Below, one piece after another: positions 1 through 7,871 of a stretch of DNA of 64,000 nt. The stretch covers positions 1,922,001-1,986,000 of the forward strand of contig NZ_JAGIOO010000001.1 in NCBI RefSeq assembly GCF_017876755.1, in the 5' to 3' direction. The DNA is from Crossiella equi (GTDB taxonomy: Bacteria; Actinomycetota; Actinomycetes; Mycobacteriales; Pseudonocardiaceae). Position 1 is the stretch's first letter. Each line of letters starts with the position of its first letter. The notes under the pieces are model-generated. The model saw only the letters and a list, made by a program, of their open reading frames with translations. It did not search any database and was not told the origin of the DNA. The translations under genes and the position numbers were made by a program.

Positions 1-98
1 TGGCGGAGGGCGGCGCCGAGGCGATCGCCTCCCGCGGCGAGGCCCCCGAGGACGAGCAGCTGCTGGACCTGGCCGCCATGGAGGCCGGTACCGACTGA
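1..98 (+). CDS. C-terminal end of an unidentified protein (partial)
   Basis: An open frame enters from the left edge and ends at TGA 96-98. The 31 visible residues are acidic and alanine-rich and close with MEAGTD. Codons show the G/C third positions expected of a coding tail, and the frame stops just before a strong hairpin that could end its transcript. The piece is too short to name a family. That it is a real gene end is an inference from the codon bias and the terminator. Confidence 0.5.
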   Translation, partial: AEGGAEAIASRGEAPEDEQLLDLAAMEAGTD

Positions 99-125
99 CC
101 CGGTCGACAAAGACCTGCCTGGAAC

Positions 126-163
126 CCTCGGCCCCCTCGCCTCCCCACGCGAGGGGGCCGAGG
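126..163. terminator. Bidirectional hairpin terminator
   Basis: A perfect 15-bp stem (126-140 with 149-163) closes an 8-nt loop. It lies between a plus-strand gene ending at 98 and a minus-strand gene ending at 170, so it can serve both. There is no long U-tract, as is common in actinomycetes. Confidence 0.75.
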
Positions 164-169
164 TGCGTC

Positions 170-1399
170 TCAGCCCGCTGCCAGCAGCTCCTCCGCCCGG
201 CGGTAGCGGAACAGCAGCAGCGAACCGTCGGTGAAGGTCAGGCCCACCACCCTCGGCCCGTCCCCGGGCAGCTCGGCGCCCATGGCCGACCAACCGAGCC
301 GGGCGAGCCGGGAGGCGGGCAGCTCCATGGCCGTGGTGAACGGCGTGGGTGGGTTCTTCGGCCGCAGGAGCCTGGTCGGGTACACCACCGCCACCCGGGC
401 ATCGGTCACCACCAGCCGCGCCTCGCCCTGGCTGTGTGCGAGGTGCTCGGCGCAGCGCACCGCGTCCGCCCCCGGGTGCGCGGCCCGGACGTCGTAGCCG
501 ACGGTCGGGTCGTCGAGCCAGTCGAGCGGGTGGGCCTGGGTCAGCGGGCAGGGCAGCGGCCACCGCGCGGGCGGCAGGTCCAGTGCGGGCAGGTCACCGG
601 CGGGCCGGAACGGCACGGTCACGGTACCGCCGATCTCGGCGAGCACGTACCCGCGCACCGGCGGCGCGCCCAGCCGCAACCGCTCCCCCGGCCGCAGCCA
701 GAACCGCGTCAGCTCCTCCCGCACGACCTGCTCGTCGGCGAGGACCTGCTTGCGCCGGAACGGGTTCCGCTCCCCGGGCAGCGGCGGGAACTCCACCGCG
801 GACCCGTCGGTGAAGCCGAGCCGGTACCCCCGCTGGCCGCGCCCGTGGTGGGCGAGCAGGTCCAGGGGCAGCTCGTGCACGAGCCGGAGCCCAGGCACAC
901 CAACGGGTTCGCCCTCGACGTGGTCGCCGTAGGTGCGCCGGGTGTCGGCGACGACGCGCACCACGTCCTTGGCGAACCCGAACAGCGCCTTGCCGACCCC
1001 GCCCGAGGGCTCCGGCGCGGGCGGGCTGGCGAACACCAGCAGCCGTTGTGTGGTCAGCGCGAACACCCGCGTCACCCGGGCGCCCGCCGTGACCGCGCCG
1101 AAGTGCCGTGCCGCCACGGTGTCCAGGCCGGACCCGAGCACCAGGTGGTCCGGCTCGGCCTGGGTGTCACGCCCGGAGTCCGAGCCACCGAGCACGGCGG
1201 CGCCGACGAACTCCCCCACCCCGCTGCCGACGGCCGCCGCCCCACGGGCGAGCAGCCCACGCCGGGGCTGGCCGTGGGCGTCGTGGCCGTCGACGGCGTA
1301 GTGCAGGACGGAGCGCCGCGTGGCGTGCACGAGCCGTTCGCCGGGCCGGAGGTGCGGGCGCACGGTCAGTGCCGGGCCCAGGATCGCGCTGTGGTCCAT
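170..1399 (-). CDS. Hypothetical protein, possible duplicated PH-like fold
   Basis: This is a 409-residue soluble protein with no signal peptide or membrane span. I do not recognise the family. Two segments resemble each other: one around residues 105-125 (VTRVFALTTQRLLVFAS) and one near residue 330 (EARLVVTDARVAVVYPTRLL). Both have the hydrophobic strand-turn-strand look of bacterial PH-like domains, so a two-domain PH-like protein is possible but unproven. The ATG lies 13 nt after the stop of the extradiol dioxygenase gene on the same strand, so it may be the last gene of that catabolic operon. Nothing in its sequence suggests an enzyme of the pathway. Confidence 0.8.
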   Translation of the reverse strand: MDHSAILGPALTVRPHLRPGERLVHATRRSVLHYAVDGHDAHGQPRRGLLARGAAAVGSGVGEFVGAAVLGGSDSGRDTQAEPDHLVLGSGLDTVAARHFGAVTAGARVTRVFALTTQRLLVFASPPAPEPSGGVGKALFGFAKDVVRVVADTRRTYGDHVEGEPVGVPGLRLVHELPLDLLAHHGRGQRGYRLGFTDGSAVEFPPLPGERNPFRRKQVLADEQVVREELTRFWLRPGERLRLGAPPVRGYVLAEIGGTVTVPFRPAGDLPALDLPPARWPLPCPLTQAHPLDWLDDPTVGYDVRAAHPGADAVRCAEHLAHSQGEARLVVTDARVAVVYPTRLLRPKNPPTPFTTAMELPASRLARLGWSAMGAELPGDGPRVVGLTFTDGSLLLFRYRRAEELLAAG

Positions 1400-1412
1400 G
1401 GTGCCCTGGAAC

Positions 1413-2354
1413 CTACGGCACGGGCGGGGTCCCGTGGGTGTGGAACGACTCGATCGTCTTCAGCCCCCACGCCTGGCCCTTGGCACGCTCGGCCTCGGTC
1501 CAGGTGACGGTCCGCCAGTCCGGTGCCAGCACCAGGCGCGACAACGGGTTGCACAGCTCGACCCGGTTGCCGCCGGGCTCGTAGACGTAGAGGAAGAAGG
1601 TCTGCTGGATGGCGTGCTTGTGCGGGCCGGTCTCGATGAACACGCCGTTCTCCAGGCAGATGTCCGCACCGCGCAGGATGTCCTCACGGGTGTCGGTGGC
1701 GAAGGCGATGTGGTGCAGCCGCCCGGAGGCGCCGGTGCGGTCGGCGGTGTAGACCAGGTCGTAGCTCTTCTGCCCGAAGTGCAGCCACTGCGCGCCGAGC
1801 TTGCCGGAGTCCAGGCGGATCTGCTCGGTGGCCCGGCCGCCCAGCAGCGTGGCGACGAAGTCCCCGTTGGCGGCGACGTCGGCGGCGAGGAAGTTGACGT
1901 GGTCGAGCCTGCGCACGCCGACGCCGCGTCCCGGGTAGGCCTGGGCCTGGTTCTTCAGCGCGGGCCGCAGCTCCTCCGGCGGCTCGTACCACTCGCTCTC
2001 CCAGTACAGGGCGTACTCGTGGCCGTCGGGGTCGCGGCAGAGGAAGGTGGGGCCGATGCCGGGCTCGCCGTCGGTCCAGCCCAGGCCGAGCCCGGCATCG
2101 GTGATCACCCGCGCGCGCCGGTCCAGGGCGTCCTGGCTGGTGGCGCGCAGCCAGGTTCGGCGCAGCCCGGAGGTGTGGTGCGCGGTCAGGGTGAGGCTGT
2201 GGTGCTCGTAGTCGTCCCAGGTGCGCAGGTACACCGAGTCGCCGTCGCGGCCGTTCTCCACCAGGCCGAGCACGTCGGTGAAGAAGGCCAGGCTGCGCTC
2301 GGGTTCGGGGGTGAGCAGCTCGACGTGGCCGAGGTGGGCGATCTCGTGCCGCAT
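1413..2354 (-). CDS. VOC-family extradiol ring-cleavage dioxygenase (catechol 2,3-dioxygenase-like)
   Basis: Predicted to cleave a catecholic ring meta to the hydroxyls using Fe(II). The 313 residues contain two vicinal-oxygen-chelate halves, as in type I extradiol enzymes. Probable metal ligands are H152 (in RRLDHVNF), H214 or H215 (in RLHHIAF) and E266 (in GNRVEL), matching the spacing of H153/H214/E265 in catechol 2,3-dioxygenase. The ATG was chosen because GGAGG sits 6-8 nt upstream. It lies directly downstream of the galD-like gene in a run of lower-pathway genes for 4-oxalomesaconate. That pathway normally starts with a LigB-type (type II) dioxygenase, so a VOC enzyme here is unusual. 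The substrate (gallate-, protocatechuate- or other catechol-like) cannot be read from sequence. Confidence 0.88.
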   Translation of the reverse strand: MRHEIAHLGHVELLTPEPERSLAFFTDVLGLVENGRDGDSVYLRTWDDYEHHSLTLTAHHTSGLRRTWLRATSQDALDRRARVITDAGLGLGWTDGEPGIGPTFLCRDPDGHEYALYWESEWYEPPEELRPALKNQAQAYPGRGVGVRRLDHVNFLAADVAANGDFVATLLGGRATEQIRLDSGKLGAQWLHFGQKSYDLVYTADRTGASGRLHHIAFATDTREDILRGADICLENGVFIETGPHKHAIQQTFFLYVYEPGGNRVELCNPLSRLVLAPDWRTVTWTEAERAKGQAWGLKTIESFHTHGTPPVP

Positions 2355-2371
2355 GCGGACCTCCGCGGGGT

Positions 2372-3343
2372 TCAGGGTCGGGGGAAGACGAGGCCGTCGA
2401 AGAGGGCGCGGGCGGTGCGCACGACCCCGGCGCGCCGGACGTGCTCGCCGTCGAGCTCGACGTGCACGTCCAGGTGCCCGGACGGGTGTTCGATCCGGCC
2501 GCCCAGCCCGGCGAGCCCGCGCGCGACGGTGCCGGGCAGCTGGGCCGCGGTGGCCACGGTGATCGCGCCGAACACGCCGATCGCGGTGTGCGGGCGTTCC
2601 GGGATGAACGTGCGCGTGCACAGCAGGCCGTCCGCGCGGGGCGGGGCGATCAGGGTGGTCTTGGGGACGGTGGTGCCGGTGACGTCGCCGAGCCCCATCA
2701 GCCCGCCCGCCCGGATCCGCAGCGAGCGCACGCGGGCGAGCAGCTCCGCGTCGGCGGCCAGCTCCTCCGGGCTCTCGTACCCGGTGGCGCCGAGGTCGGC
2801 CGCGGCGACCACGACCACCGGCATCCCGTTGTCCACCAGCGTGACCGCGACACCGTCCACAGTGTCCTGACGGTTGCCGGTGGGCAGCAGCGCGCCGCAG
2901 GAGGAGCCCTCGGTGCCCTGGAAGTCCAGTGCCACCTCGGTTCCGGCGCACCGGGCGGTGGCCAGCGCGCCGGTGTTGACCATGCGCACGCGCACCGGCC
3001 CGGGTCCGGCCAGGCCGCGGGAGCGCGCGAACGGGGCGACCCCGGCGAGCAGGTTGCCGCAGTTCTGGCGGTCGGACACGGTCGCCTCGCCGACCCCGAC
3101 CTGGAGGAACAGGTAGTCGACGTCGGCGTCCGGGTCGCCGGAGCGGGAGACCACGGCGACCTTGCTGGTCAGCGGGTGGCCGCCGCCAATGCCGTCGATC
3201 TGGCGCGGGTCCGGGGAGCCCATGACCCGCAGCAGCAGGTCGTCGCGCTCGGCCGGGTCGGCGGGCAGGTCCTCGGCGAGGAAGTAGGCGCCCTTGGACG
3301 TGCCGCCGCGCATCAGCAGGCAGGGCACACCCGCGCCGGTCAC
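2372..3343 (-). CDS. galD: 4-oxalomesaconate tautomerase, PrpF family
   Basis: PrpF-fold isomerase of 323 residues that would interconvert keto and enol forms of 4-oxalomesaconate after ring cleavage. Family marks are the N-terminal MRGGTSKG, the GIGGGHPLTSK stretch near residue 60, the QNCGNLL stretch with the active-site cysteine around residue 95, and ERPHTAIGVFGA near the C-terminus. The start is GTG 3343, which overlaps the aldolase stop by 4 nt (GTGA), indicating coupled translation. PrpF proteins also include methylaconitate isomerases. The flanking aldolase and hydratase genes favour the GalD role. Substrate assignment rests on context. Confidence 0.82.
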   Translation of the reverse strand: MTGAGVPCLLMRGGTSKGAYFLAEDLPADPAERDDLLLRVMGSPDPRQIDGIGGGHPLTSKVAVVSRSGDPDADVDYLFLQVGVGEATVSDRQNCGNLLAGVAPFARSRGLAGPGPVRVRMVNTGALATARCAGTEVALDFQGTEGSSCGALLPTGNRQDTVDGVAVTLVDNGMPVVVVAAADLGATGYESPEELAADAELLARVRSLRIRAGGLMGLGDVTGTTVPKTTLIAPPRADGLLCTRTFIPERPHTAIGVFGAITVATAAQLPGTVARGLAGLGGRIEHPSGHLDVHVELDGEHVRRAGVVRTARALFDGLVFPRP

Positions 3344-4032
3344 GAGCGCTCCGCGGCGGACACGTAGGTCACGCCCAGTTCGGCGAGGCGTTCGCGCAGG
3401 GCGTAGCGGTCCAGCCCCAGCTCGCCGTCGCGGAAGGCCTTCCGGGCCGCCTCCTCCTTGGCCGCGCGGGCACGGGCGGCGGTCAGCACCGGGCCGACCT
3501 CGGCACGCGGGACGCACAGCACCCCGTCGTCGTCGGCCAGGATCGCGTCCCCGGCCCGGACCTCCTGGCCGCCCACGGTGATCGGCACGTTCACCGCACC
3601 CGGCGTGGCCTTCACCGTGCCCTGGGCGCTGACCGCGGCCGACCACACCGGGAAGCCCATGGCGCGCAGGTCCGCGACATCGCGCACCCCGGTGGTGGTG
3701 ACCAGTCCGCGCACGCCGCGCCGGGCCAGCGCCACCGCGAACAGCTCGCCGAAGAGCCCGTCCGTGCACGGGGAAGTGGTGGTGACCACGAGCAGGTCAC
3801 CGGGACGGCACTGCTCGACGGCGGCGTGCACCATGAGGTTGTCGCCGGGCCAGCACAGCACGGTCACCGCGGTGCCGCCGGTGCGCGCGCCGGGCCAGAC
3901 CGGGCGCAGCGTGCTGCCGAGGTAGCCGCGGCGGCCCATGGCCTCGTGCCCGGTGGCCACGCCCAGCTCGGCGAGCGCGTCCACTGTGGACAGTTCGGCG
4001 CGGGGCGGGCCGGTGACCACGATGCCGCTCAT
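3340..4032 (-). CDS. galC: 4-carboxy-4-hydroxy-2-oxoadipate aldolase (RraA-like)
   Basis: HMG/CHA aldolase of 230 residues that should split 4-carboxy-4-hydroxy-2-oxoadipate to pyruvate and oxaloacetate, the last step of the pathway. It has the RraA-type core with GELFAVALARRGVRG around residues 95-110 and the TTTGVRD segment supplying R117 and D118, equivalent to the catalytic Arg-Asp pair. PGDNLMVHAA near residue 63 is also typical. RraA itself lacks aldolase activity, but catabolic neighbours and the conserved Arg-Asp argue for the enzyme. Its ATG overlaps the stop of the upstream hydratase (ATGA). Confidence 0.85.
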   Translation of the reverse strand: MSGIVVTGPPRAELSTVDALAELGVATGHEAMGRRGYLGSTLRPVWPGARTGGTAVTVLCWPGDNLMVHAAVEQCRPGDLLVVTTTSPCTDGLFGELFAVALARRGVRGLVTTTGVRDVADLRAMGFPVWSAAVSAQGTVKATPGAVNVPITVGGQEVRAGDAILADDDGVLCVPRAEVGPVLTAARARAAKEEAARKAFRDGELGLDRYALRERLAELGVTYVSAAERS

Positions 4033-4766
4033 GCCAGCACTCCCGTCACCTGCGGGTAGAGCCGCATGTACGCCTCGCCCATGGTGTGGTGCGCCAGGCC
4101 GAGGTTGGGGCCCGCGTTGCGCTTGAGCTGCACGCCGCGCCTGCGGGCCAGGTCGGTGTAGTAGTCCCACATGTGCTGCTGGGCGGGCAGGCATTCCATG
4201 GCCTTGCGCTTGCGCTCGAAGACCTCGGTGATGTCCAGGAGCACGTCCGGCTTGAAGTCGCACTGCTCGGGCTGGTGCGGCTCGAAGAAGAAGACCGGGG
4301 GTGCGCCGAGGGGGTCGCCGGGAGCGTCGTAGCCGACGGCCTGGGCCAGGACACGGGCCTGGAGGGCCATCCGGGCGGCGGCGGGGTGGTCACCGTTGTA
4401 GGGGTCGTGCAACGGGTGGGTGAGCACCACGGCGGGGTTGACCTCGCGGTAGACGCGGACCAGGTGGTCGACCAGGGCCGGGGACTCCGGCAGCGGGTAG
4501 TCGCCCGCGTCCAGGAACTCGATCTCGGCGCCGAGCTCGGCGGCGGCGTTCTCGGCCTCCGCGCGGCGCATCGCCTTGATCTCCGTCAGCGACTTGCCCT
4601 CACGCCAGGCCCGCGCGGACTCACCGCGTTCGCCGTAGCTGAGGCAGACCACCTTGACCCGGTCGCCCCGGGCCGCGGCGAGTGCGATCGCGCCCGAGGC
4701 GCGCCAGACGAAGTCACCCGCGTGCGCGCTCACCACGAGCAGCGGGCCGGAAGGGGCGGAAGTCAT
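4029..4766 (-). CDS. galB: 4-oxalomesaconate hydratase, PIG-L/LmbE superfamily
   Basis: A 245-residue PIG-L-superfamily protein, first gene of the minus-strand catabolic operon. Instead of the usual HPDD zinc motif it has SAHAGDFVWRASGAIA at residues 13-28, the variant seen in GalB, which hydrates 4-oxalomesaconate rather than deacetylating sugars. Other marks are the HPLHDPYNGDH metal segment near residue 118 and a C-terminal LAHHTMGEAYMRLYP. It sits exactly where a GalB would be expected, before the aldolase and tautomerase. No Shine-Dalgarno sequence precedes the ATG. The -10 box lies 7 nt upstream, so the mRNA is probably leaderless. Confidence 0.83.
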   Translation of the reverse strand: MTSAPSGPLLVVSAHAGDFVWRASGAIALAAARGDRVKVVCLSYGERGESARAWREGKSLTEIKAMRRAEAENAAAELGAEIEFLDAGDYPLPESPALVDHLVRVYREVNPAVVLTHPLHDPYNGDHPAAARMALQARVLAQAVGYDAPGDPLGAPPVFFFEPHQPEQCDFKPDVLLDITEVFERKRKAMECLPAQQHMWDYYTDLARRRGVQLKRNAGPNLGLAHHTMGEAYMRLYPQVTGVLA

Positions 4767-4773
4767 GGCGGGG

Positions 4774-4803
4774 ACCGTAGGCGCGGTTCCTGTCGATTGT
4801 CAA
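4774..4803 (-). promoter_or_regulatory. Promoter of the galBCD-dioxygenase operon (leaderless)
   Basis: On the minus strand TTGACA (4803-4798) and TACGGT (4779-4774) are separated by 18 nt. The expected start point falls at or next to the A of the galB ATG at 4766. The -35 box lies inside the palindrome at 4795-4808, so repressor binding would block polymerase. Confidence 0.6.
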
Positions 4804-4808
4804 CAATC
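4795..4808. promoter_or_regulatory. GntR-type operator, site 1
   Basis: Perfect inverted repeat GATTGT-CA-ACAATC in the catabolic divergon. The core ATTGT-N2-ACAAT recurs at 7860-7871 in front of the gntR gene of the same locus, and its short spaced half-sites suit a GntR/FCD dimer. Binding is inferred. Confidence 0.65.
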
Positions 4809-4821
4809 CTGTCGACGATCC

Positions 4822-4851
4822 TTGTGACTGGATTGTGCACGAAGCTACGGT
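4822..4851 (+). promoter_or_regulatory. Promoter of the MFS importer gene
   Basis: TTGTGA (4822-4827) and TACGGT (4846-4851) are 18 nt apart. The -10 is identical to that of the divergent galB promoter. It predicts a leader of about 33 nt with GGAG 6 nt before the ATG at 4891. Confidence 0.45.
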
Positions 4852-4890
4852 GAGGCCCCTTTGCTCCCCGGATGCCTCTCTGGAGTCCCG

Positions 4891-6315
4891 ATGCCGGACG
4901 TCTCCTCCCCGCCCACCGCGGCCCGCCTGCTGGCCCGGCTGGACCGCCTGCCCCGCTCGGCGGTCGCCTACGCCACGACCGGGATCGCCGGACTGGCCCT
5001 GTTCTTCGCCTTCTACGGCAACTTCGCGATCAACGTCTCCTTCATCCAGACCTGCGCGGCCGTGGTGCCGGGCTGCACGCCGGAGACCGCGCAGGGCTGG
5101 CTGACGCTGCCGGTGGTGCTGTACCTGGTGGGCTACGTGTTCGGGGCGGTGGTGCTGGCCGCGCTGTCCGACCGGATCGGCCGTCCGCGCGGCCTGCGCC
5201 TGGCGCTGCTGTGCGGGGTGCTGGGCTCGCTGCTGACCTCGGTGGCCACCAGCTACGAGCTGTTCACGCTCGGCCGGGCGCTGACCGGGATCACGCTGGG
5301 CGGGGCGCTGCCGATCGCGAACACCTACATCGGCGAGCTCGCCCCGGCCCGCGAGCGCGCCCGGTACACCGCGATCTCCTTCGCCGCGTGCGCGGCCGGG
5401 GCGATGGCGGGCATCTGGGCGGGCCTGGTCGCGACGACCCCGCCCGCCCCGTTCCCGGACGGCCTGCCCTTCGCCCTCGGCGCGGACGGCGGCTGGCGCT
5501 GGATGTACGCGGTGGCGGTCCTCCTCGGCATCACGGCGCTGGTGGCGTCGCTGCGCCTGCCGGAATCGCCGCGCTGGCTGCTGGAGCACGGCAGGCTGGC
5601 GGAGGCCACCGCGGTGGTGGCGACCTTCGAGCTGCGTGCCCGCCGCCGGGGCCCGCTGCCGGAGCCGACGGCCGAGCTGACGCTGCCGGAGCACACGACC
5701 GGCCGCGCGGCCTACCGCGAGCTGCTGGGCGAGGCCCGCTACCGGCGCCGGGTGCTGCTGCTGACCGCGATGTGGTTCACCGGCTACGCCACGGTGTTCG
5801 CCTACTCCACCGGTTCGACGGTCGTGCTGACCAGCCTGGGCTTCACCCCGCCGGTGGCGGGCACGATCAGCGCGGTCGGCGGCATCGGCTTCCTGGTTCA
5901 GGGCCTGTTCTCGGCGCGGTTCTCCGAACGCCTGGAACGCCGCCACTGGCTGCCGGTGGGCGCGGCCCTGACGGTCCTGGGCTCGGTGCTGGTCGCGGCC
6001 CTGGGCGACAGCCTGCCGTGGGCGTTCCTGGGCTCGTTCCTGGTGTTCTTCGGCTTCAACGTGTGGGTGCCGCCGACCCTGGCCCTGTCCGCGGAGAGCT
6101 TCCCCACCCGCGTCCGCTCGGCGGGCTTCGGCCTGGTCGACGGCCTGGGCGTCCTGGGCGGCATGGCGGGGATCCTGGTGATCGCTCCCCTGGTGCCGCG
6201 GCTGTCCCCGCTCGCGGCCCTGCTCCTGATCTCCTCGTTCCTGGTCGTCTCGGCGGTCCTGGCCCAGTTCACCCCCCGCACCCGCAACCGCGTCCTGGAA
6301 GACGTCTCCCCCTGA
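4891..6315 (+). CDS. MFS transporter, probable aromatic-acid importer
   Basis: A 474-residue major facilitator with about 12 membrane segments. It has the loop 2-3 signature DRIGRPRGLR near residue 93 and a PESPRWLLEHGR motif in the central loop, which is shared by sugar- and aromatic-acid-transporter branches. The start at 4891 is supported by GGAG 6 nt upstream. It is divergent from the ring-cleavage operon, shares the operator region with it, and is followed 10 nt later by an oxidoreductase gene. Import of the aromatic substrate is therefore the natural inference. The substrate itself is unknown. Confidence 0.85.
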   Translation: MPDVSSPPTAARLLARLDRLPRSAVAYATTGIAGLALFFAFYGNFAINVSFIQTCAAVVPGCTPETAQGWLTLPVVLYLVGYVFGAVVLAALSDRIGRPRGLRLALLCGVLGSLLTSVATSYELFTLGRALTGITLGGALPIANTYIGELAPARERARYTAISFAACAAGAMAGIWAGLVATTPPAPFPDGLPFALGADGGWRWMYAVAVLLGITALVASLRLPESPRWLLEHGRLAEATAVVATFELRARRRGPLPEPTAELTLPEHTTGRAAYRELLGEARYRRRVLLLTAMWFTGYATVFAYSTGSTVVLTSLGFTPPVAGTISAVGGIGFLVQGLFSARFSERLERRHWLPVGAALTVLGSVLVAALGDSLPWAFLGSFLVFFGFNVWVPPTLALSAESFPTRVRSAGFGLVDGLGVLGGMAGILVIAPLVPRLSPLAALLLISSFLVVSAVLAQFTPRTRNRVLEDVSP

Positions 6316-6325
6316 GGAGCCCCCG

Positions 6326-7096
6326 ATGCACGTGACGATCCTGGGCCTGGGCGAGGCAGGCCGCCGCTACGCCGAAGACCTGTCGAACCTCGGCTGGCAG
6401 GTCACGGCCTACGACCCGGCCCCCACCCCCACCCCACGCGGCACAACCCGGGCGAGAACCCCACAGGACGCGGTGACCGACGCGAACCTGGTGCTCTCCC
6501 TGACCGGCGCGACAGCGGCGACCCGGGTGGCCTGGCAGGTGGCGGAGGCCCTCCCCACCGAGGCCTGCTACGCGGACCTGAACACCACGTCCCCGGCAGC
6601 CAAACTGACCATCGCCGAAGCCGTGGGCCCACCCCGCACCGCGGACGTGGCCCTGCTGGCCCCGGTCCCCCGCTCAGGCGCGGCCACCCCGCTGCTGGCC
6701 TCGGGCGAGGCGGCAACCACCTTCGCCGCCCTGTTCCTGCCCACCGGCGCGGAGCTCACGGTCGTCCCAGGCCCTCCGGGCACGGCGGCAGGGCGGAAAC
6801 TGCTGCGCAGCGTCTTCATGAAAGGCCTGGCAGCGGTGGTTCTGGAGGCCATGGAAGCAGCCGAGGCGGCGAACTGCGCGGACTGGCTGCACACCCAGAT
6901 CGCCACCGAACTGGGCCCAGCGGGTCCGGCCCTGGTGGACCGCCTGGTCAGCGGCACGAAGATCCACGCGTCCCGCCGCATCCCCGAAGTCCAGGCCTGC
7001 CAGGACTACCTGACCATCCTGGACAGCCCAACGGACATCTGCGCGGCAACCCTCATGTGGCTGGTACGCCTGGCAGGCGGGCCAGCCTCCGCCTGA
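6326..7096 (+). CDS. NAD(P)-binding oxidoreductase with DUF1932 domain
   Basis: A 256-residue protein of the 6-phosphogluconate/3-hydroxyisobutyrate dehydrogenase superfamily. The Rossmann nucleotide site is GLGEAGRRYAEDL at residues 7-19. The C-terminal half (from about residue 170, LRSVFMKGLAAVVLEAMEAA) matches DUF1932. A GAGGAG ribosome site precedes the ATG and the gene follows the importer by 10 nt, so the two are co-transcribed. It may oxidise a semialdehyde or lactone-forming intermediate before 4-oxalomesaconate, which would be needed if the ring substrate is protocatechuate-like rather than gallate-like. That role is inference only. Confidence 0.8.
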   Translation: MHVTILGLGEAGRRYAEDLSNLGWQVTAYDPAPTPTPRGTTRARTPQDAVTDANLVLSLTGATAATRVAWQVAEALPTEACYADLNTTSPAAKLTIAEAVGPPRTADVALLAPVPRSGAATPLLASGEAATTFAALFLPTGAELTVVPGPPGTAAGRKLLRSVFMKGLAAVVLEAMEAAEAANCADWLHTQIATELGPAGPALVDRLVSGTKIHASRRIPEVQACQDYLTILDSPTDICAATLMWLVRLAGGPASA

Positions 7097-7105
7097 TCGT
7101 GGATC

Positions 7106-7140
7106 CCGGGCCCACCGCGCGAAAGCAGCGGTGGGCCCGG
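7106..7140. terminator. Terminator after the importer operon
   Basis: A perfect 13-bp GC-rich stem (7106-7118 with 7128-7140) around a 9-nt loop, 10 nt past the oxidoreductase stop. The convergent gntR ends at 7205, so the hairpin could act from both sides. Confidence 0.75.
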
Positions 7141-7204
7141 CGGCCCTCACCCAGCCGACCGCCAGCCGGCAGAGCCCAGATCAACCCCAGCTGACCCGCC
7201 CGGC

Positions 7205-7828
7205 TCAGCCCGCGGTCTCCTGGAGCGCCCCGAGCACACTGCGCAGATGAGCCTTGGTCGCCTCCTCGGCGGCGGCCGGATCCCGCGCCAGGATCGCGTC
7301 GATGATCGCCTCGTGCTCGGGCAGCGACACCTGCGGCCGCCCGGCCCGCAGCGCAAGCTTGAACTGGTGCCGCACTATCTGCGCGTGCAGCCGCTCGATG
7401 ACCGCCGCCGCGGTCTCCTGTCCGGACAGCTCCCGCACCCGCTGGTCCAGCAGCCGGTTCAGGTTCGAGTACGTCACCGGGTCGCCGTCCCGCACCGCCG
7501 CCCGCATCCGCTCGCGCAGCTCCTGCAGCTCAGCGGCCCCCTGCTCATCCAGCCGCTCGGCGGCCTTGGCCGCGCACAGGGCCTCCAGCACCATGCGGCA
7601 CTCGGTGATCTCCACGGCCTCCCGCAGTGACACCACCCGCACCCGCGCGCCCCGGTTCGGCACCCGCTCCAGCAGGCCCTCGGTGGTCAGGTCGAGCAGT
7701 GCCGCCCGCACCCCCGCCCGGCTCACCCCGTACCGCTCGGCGAGCTCCGCCTCCACCAGCCGCTGGCCCGGTACGAGGGTGCCGTCGAGGACCTCCTCGC
7801 GCAGCCGCGCGTGCACCTCGTGCGTCAC
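7205..7828 (-). CDS. GntR-family regulator, FCD subfamily
   Basis: A 207-residue repressor or activator with an N-terminal winged helix-turn-helix (LAERYGVSRAGVRAALLDL near residues 28-46) and a C-terminal helical FCD ligand domain that usually binds small carboxylates. The start is GTG 7828. A TTG at 7870 is also in frame but would overlap the operator and the divergent ATG. Likely it senses an aromatic acid or ring-cleavage product and controls the divergon through the ATTGT-N2-ACAAT palindromes at 4796 and 7860. The second site suggests autoregulation. Confidence 0.88.
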   Translation of the reverse strand: MTHEVHARLREEVLDGTLVPGQRLVEAELAERYGVSRAGVRAALLDLTTEGLLERVPNRGARVRVVSLREAVEITECRMVLEALCAAKAAERLDEQGAAELQELRERMRAAVRDGDPVTYSNLNRLLDQRVRELSGQETAAAVIERLHAQIVRHQFKLALRAGRPQVSLPEHEAIIDAILARDPAAAEEATKAHLRSVLGALQETAG

Positions 7829-7858
7829 AGTCGACCCCGCTCCCAGTGTTGTCGACGT

Positions 7859-7871
7859 TATTGTAAACAAT
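7859..7871. promoter_or_regulatory. GntR-type operator, site 2, overlapping two -10 boxes
   Basis: The inverted repeat ATTGT-AA-ACAAT (7860-7871) matches site 1. Plus-strand TATTGT (7859-7864) can be the -10 of the phosphatase gene, whose ATG begins 6 nt later (leaderless). Minus-strand TACAAT (7865-7860) can be the -10 of gntR. One bound dimer would block both. Confidence 0.6.

Noticed and set aside
1413-2951. A longer 512-codon version of the dioxygenase gene
   Set aside because: The added N-terminal part runs out of frame through galD. The ATG at 2354 with GGAGG upstream begins exactly at the conserved domain.
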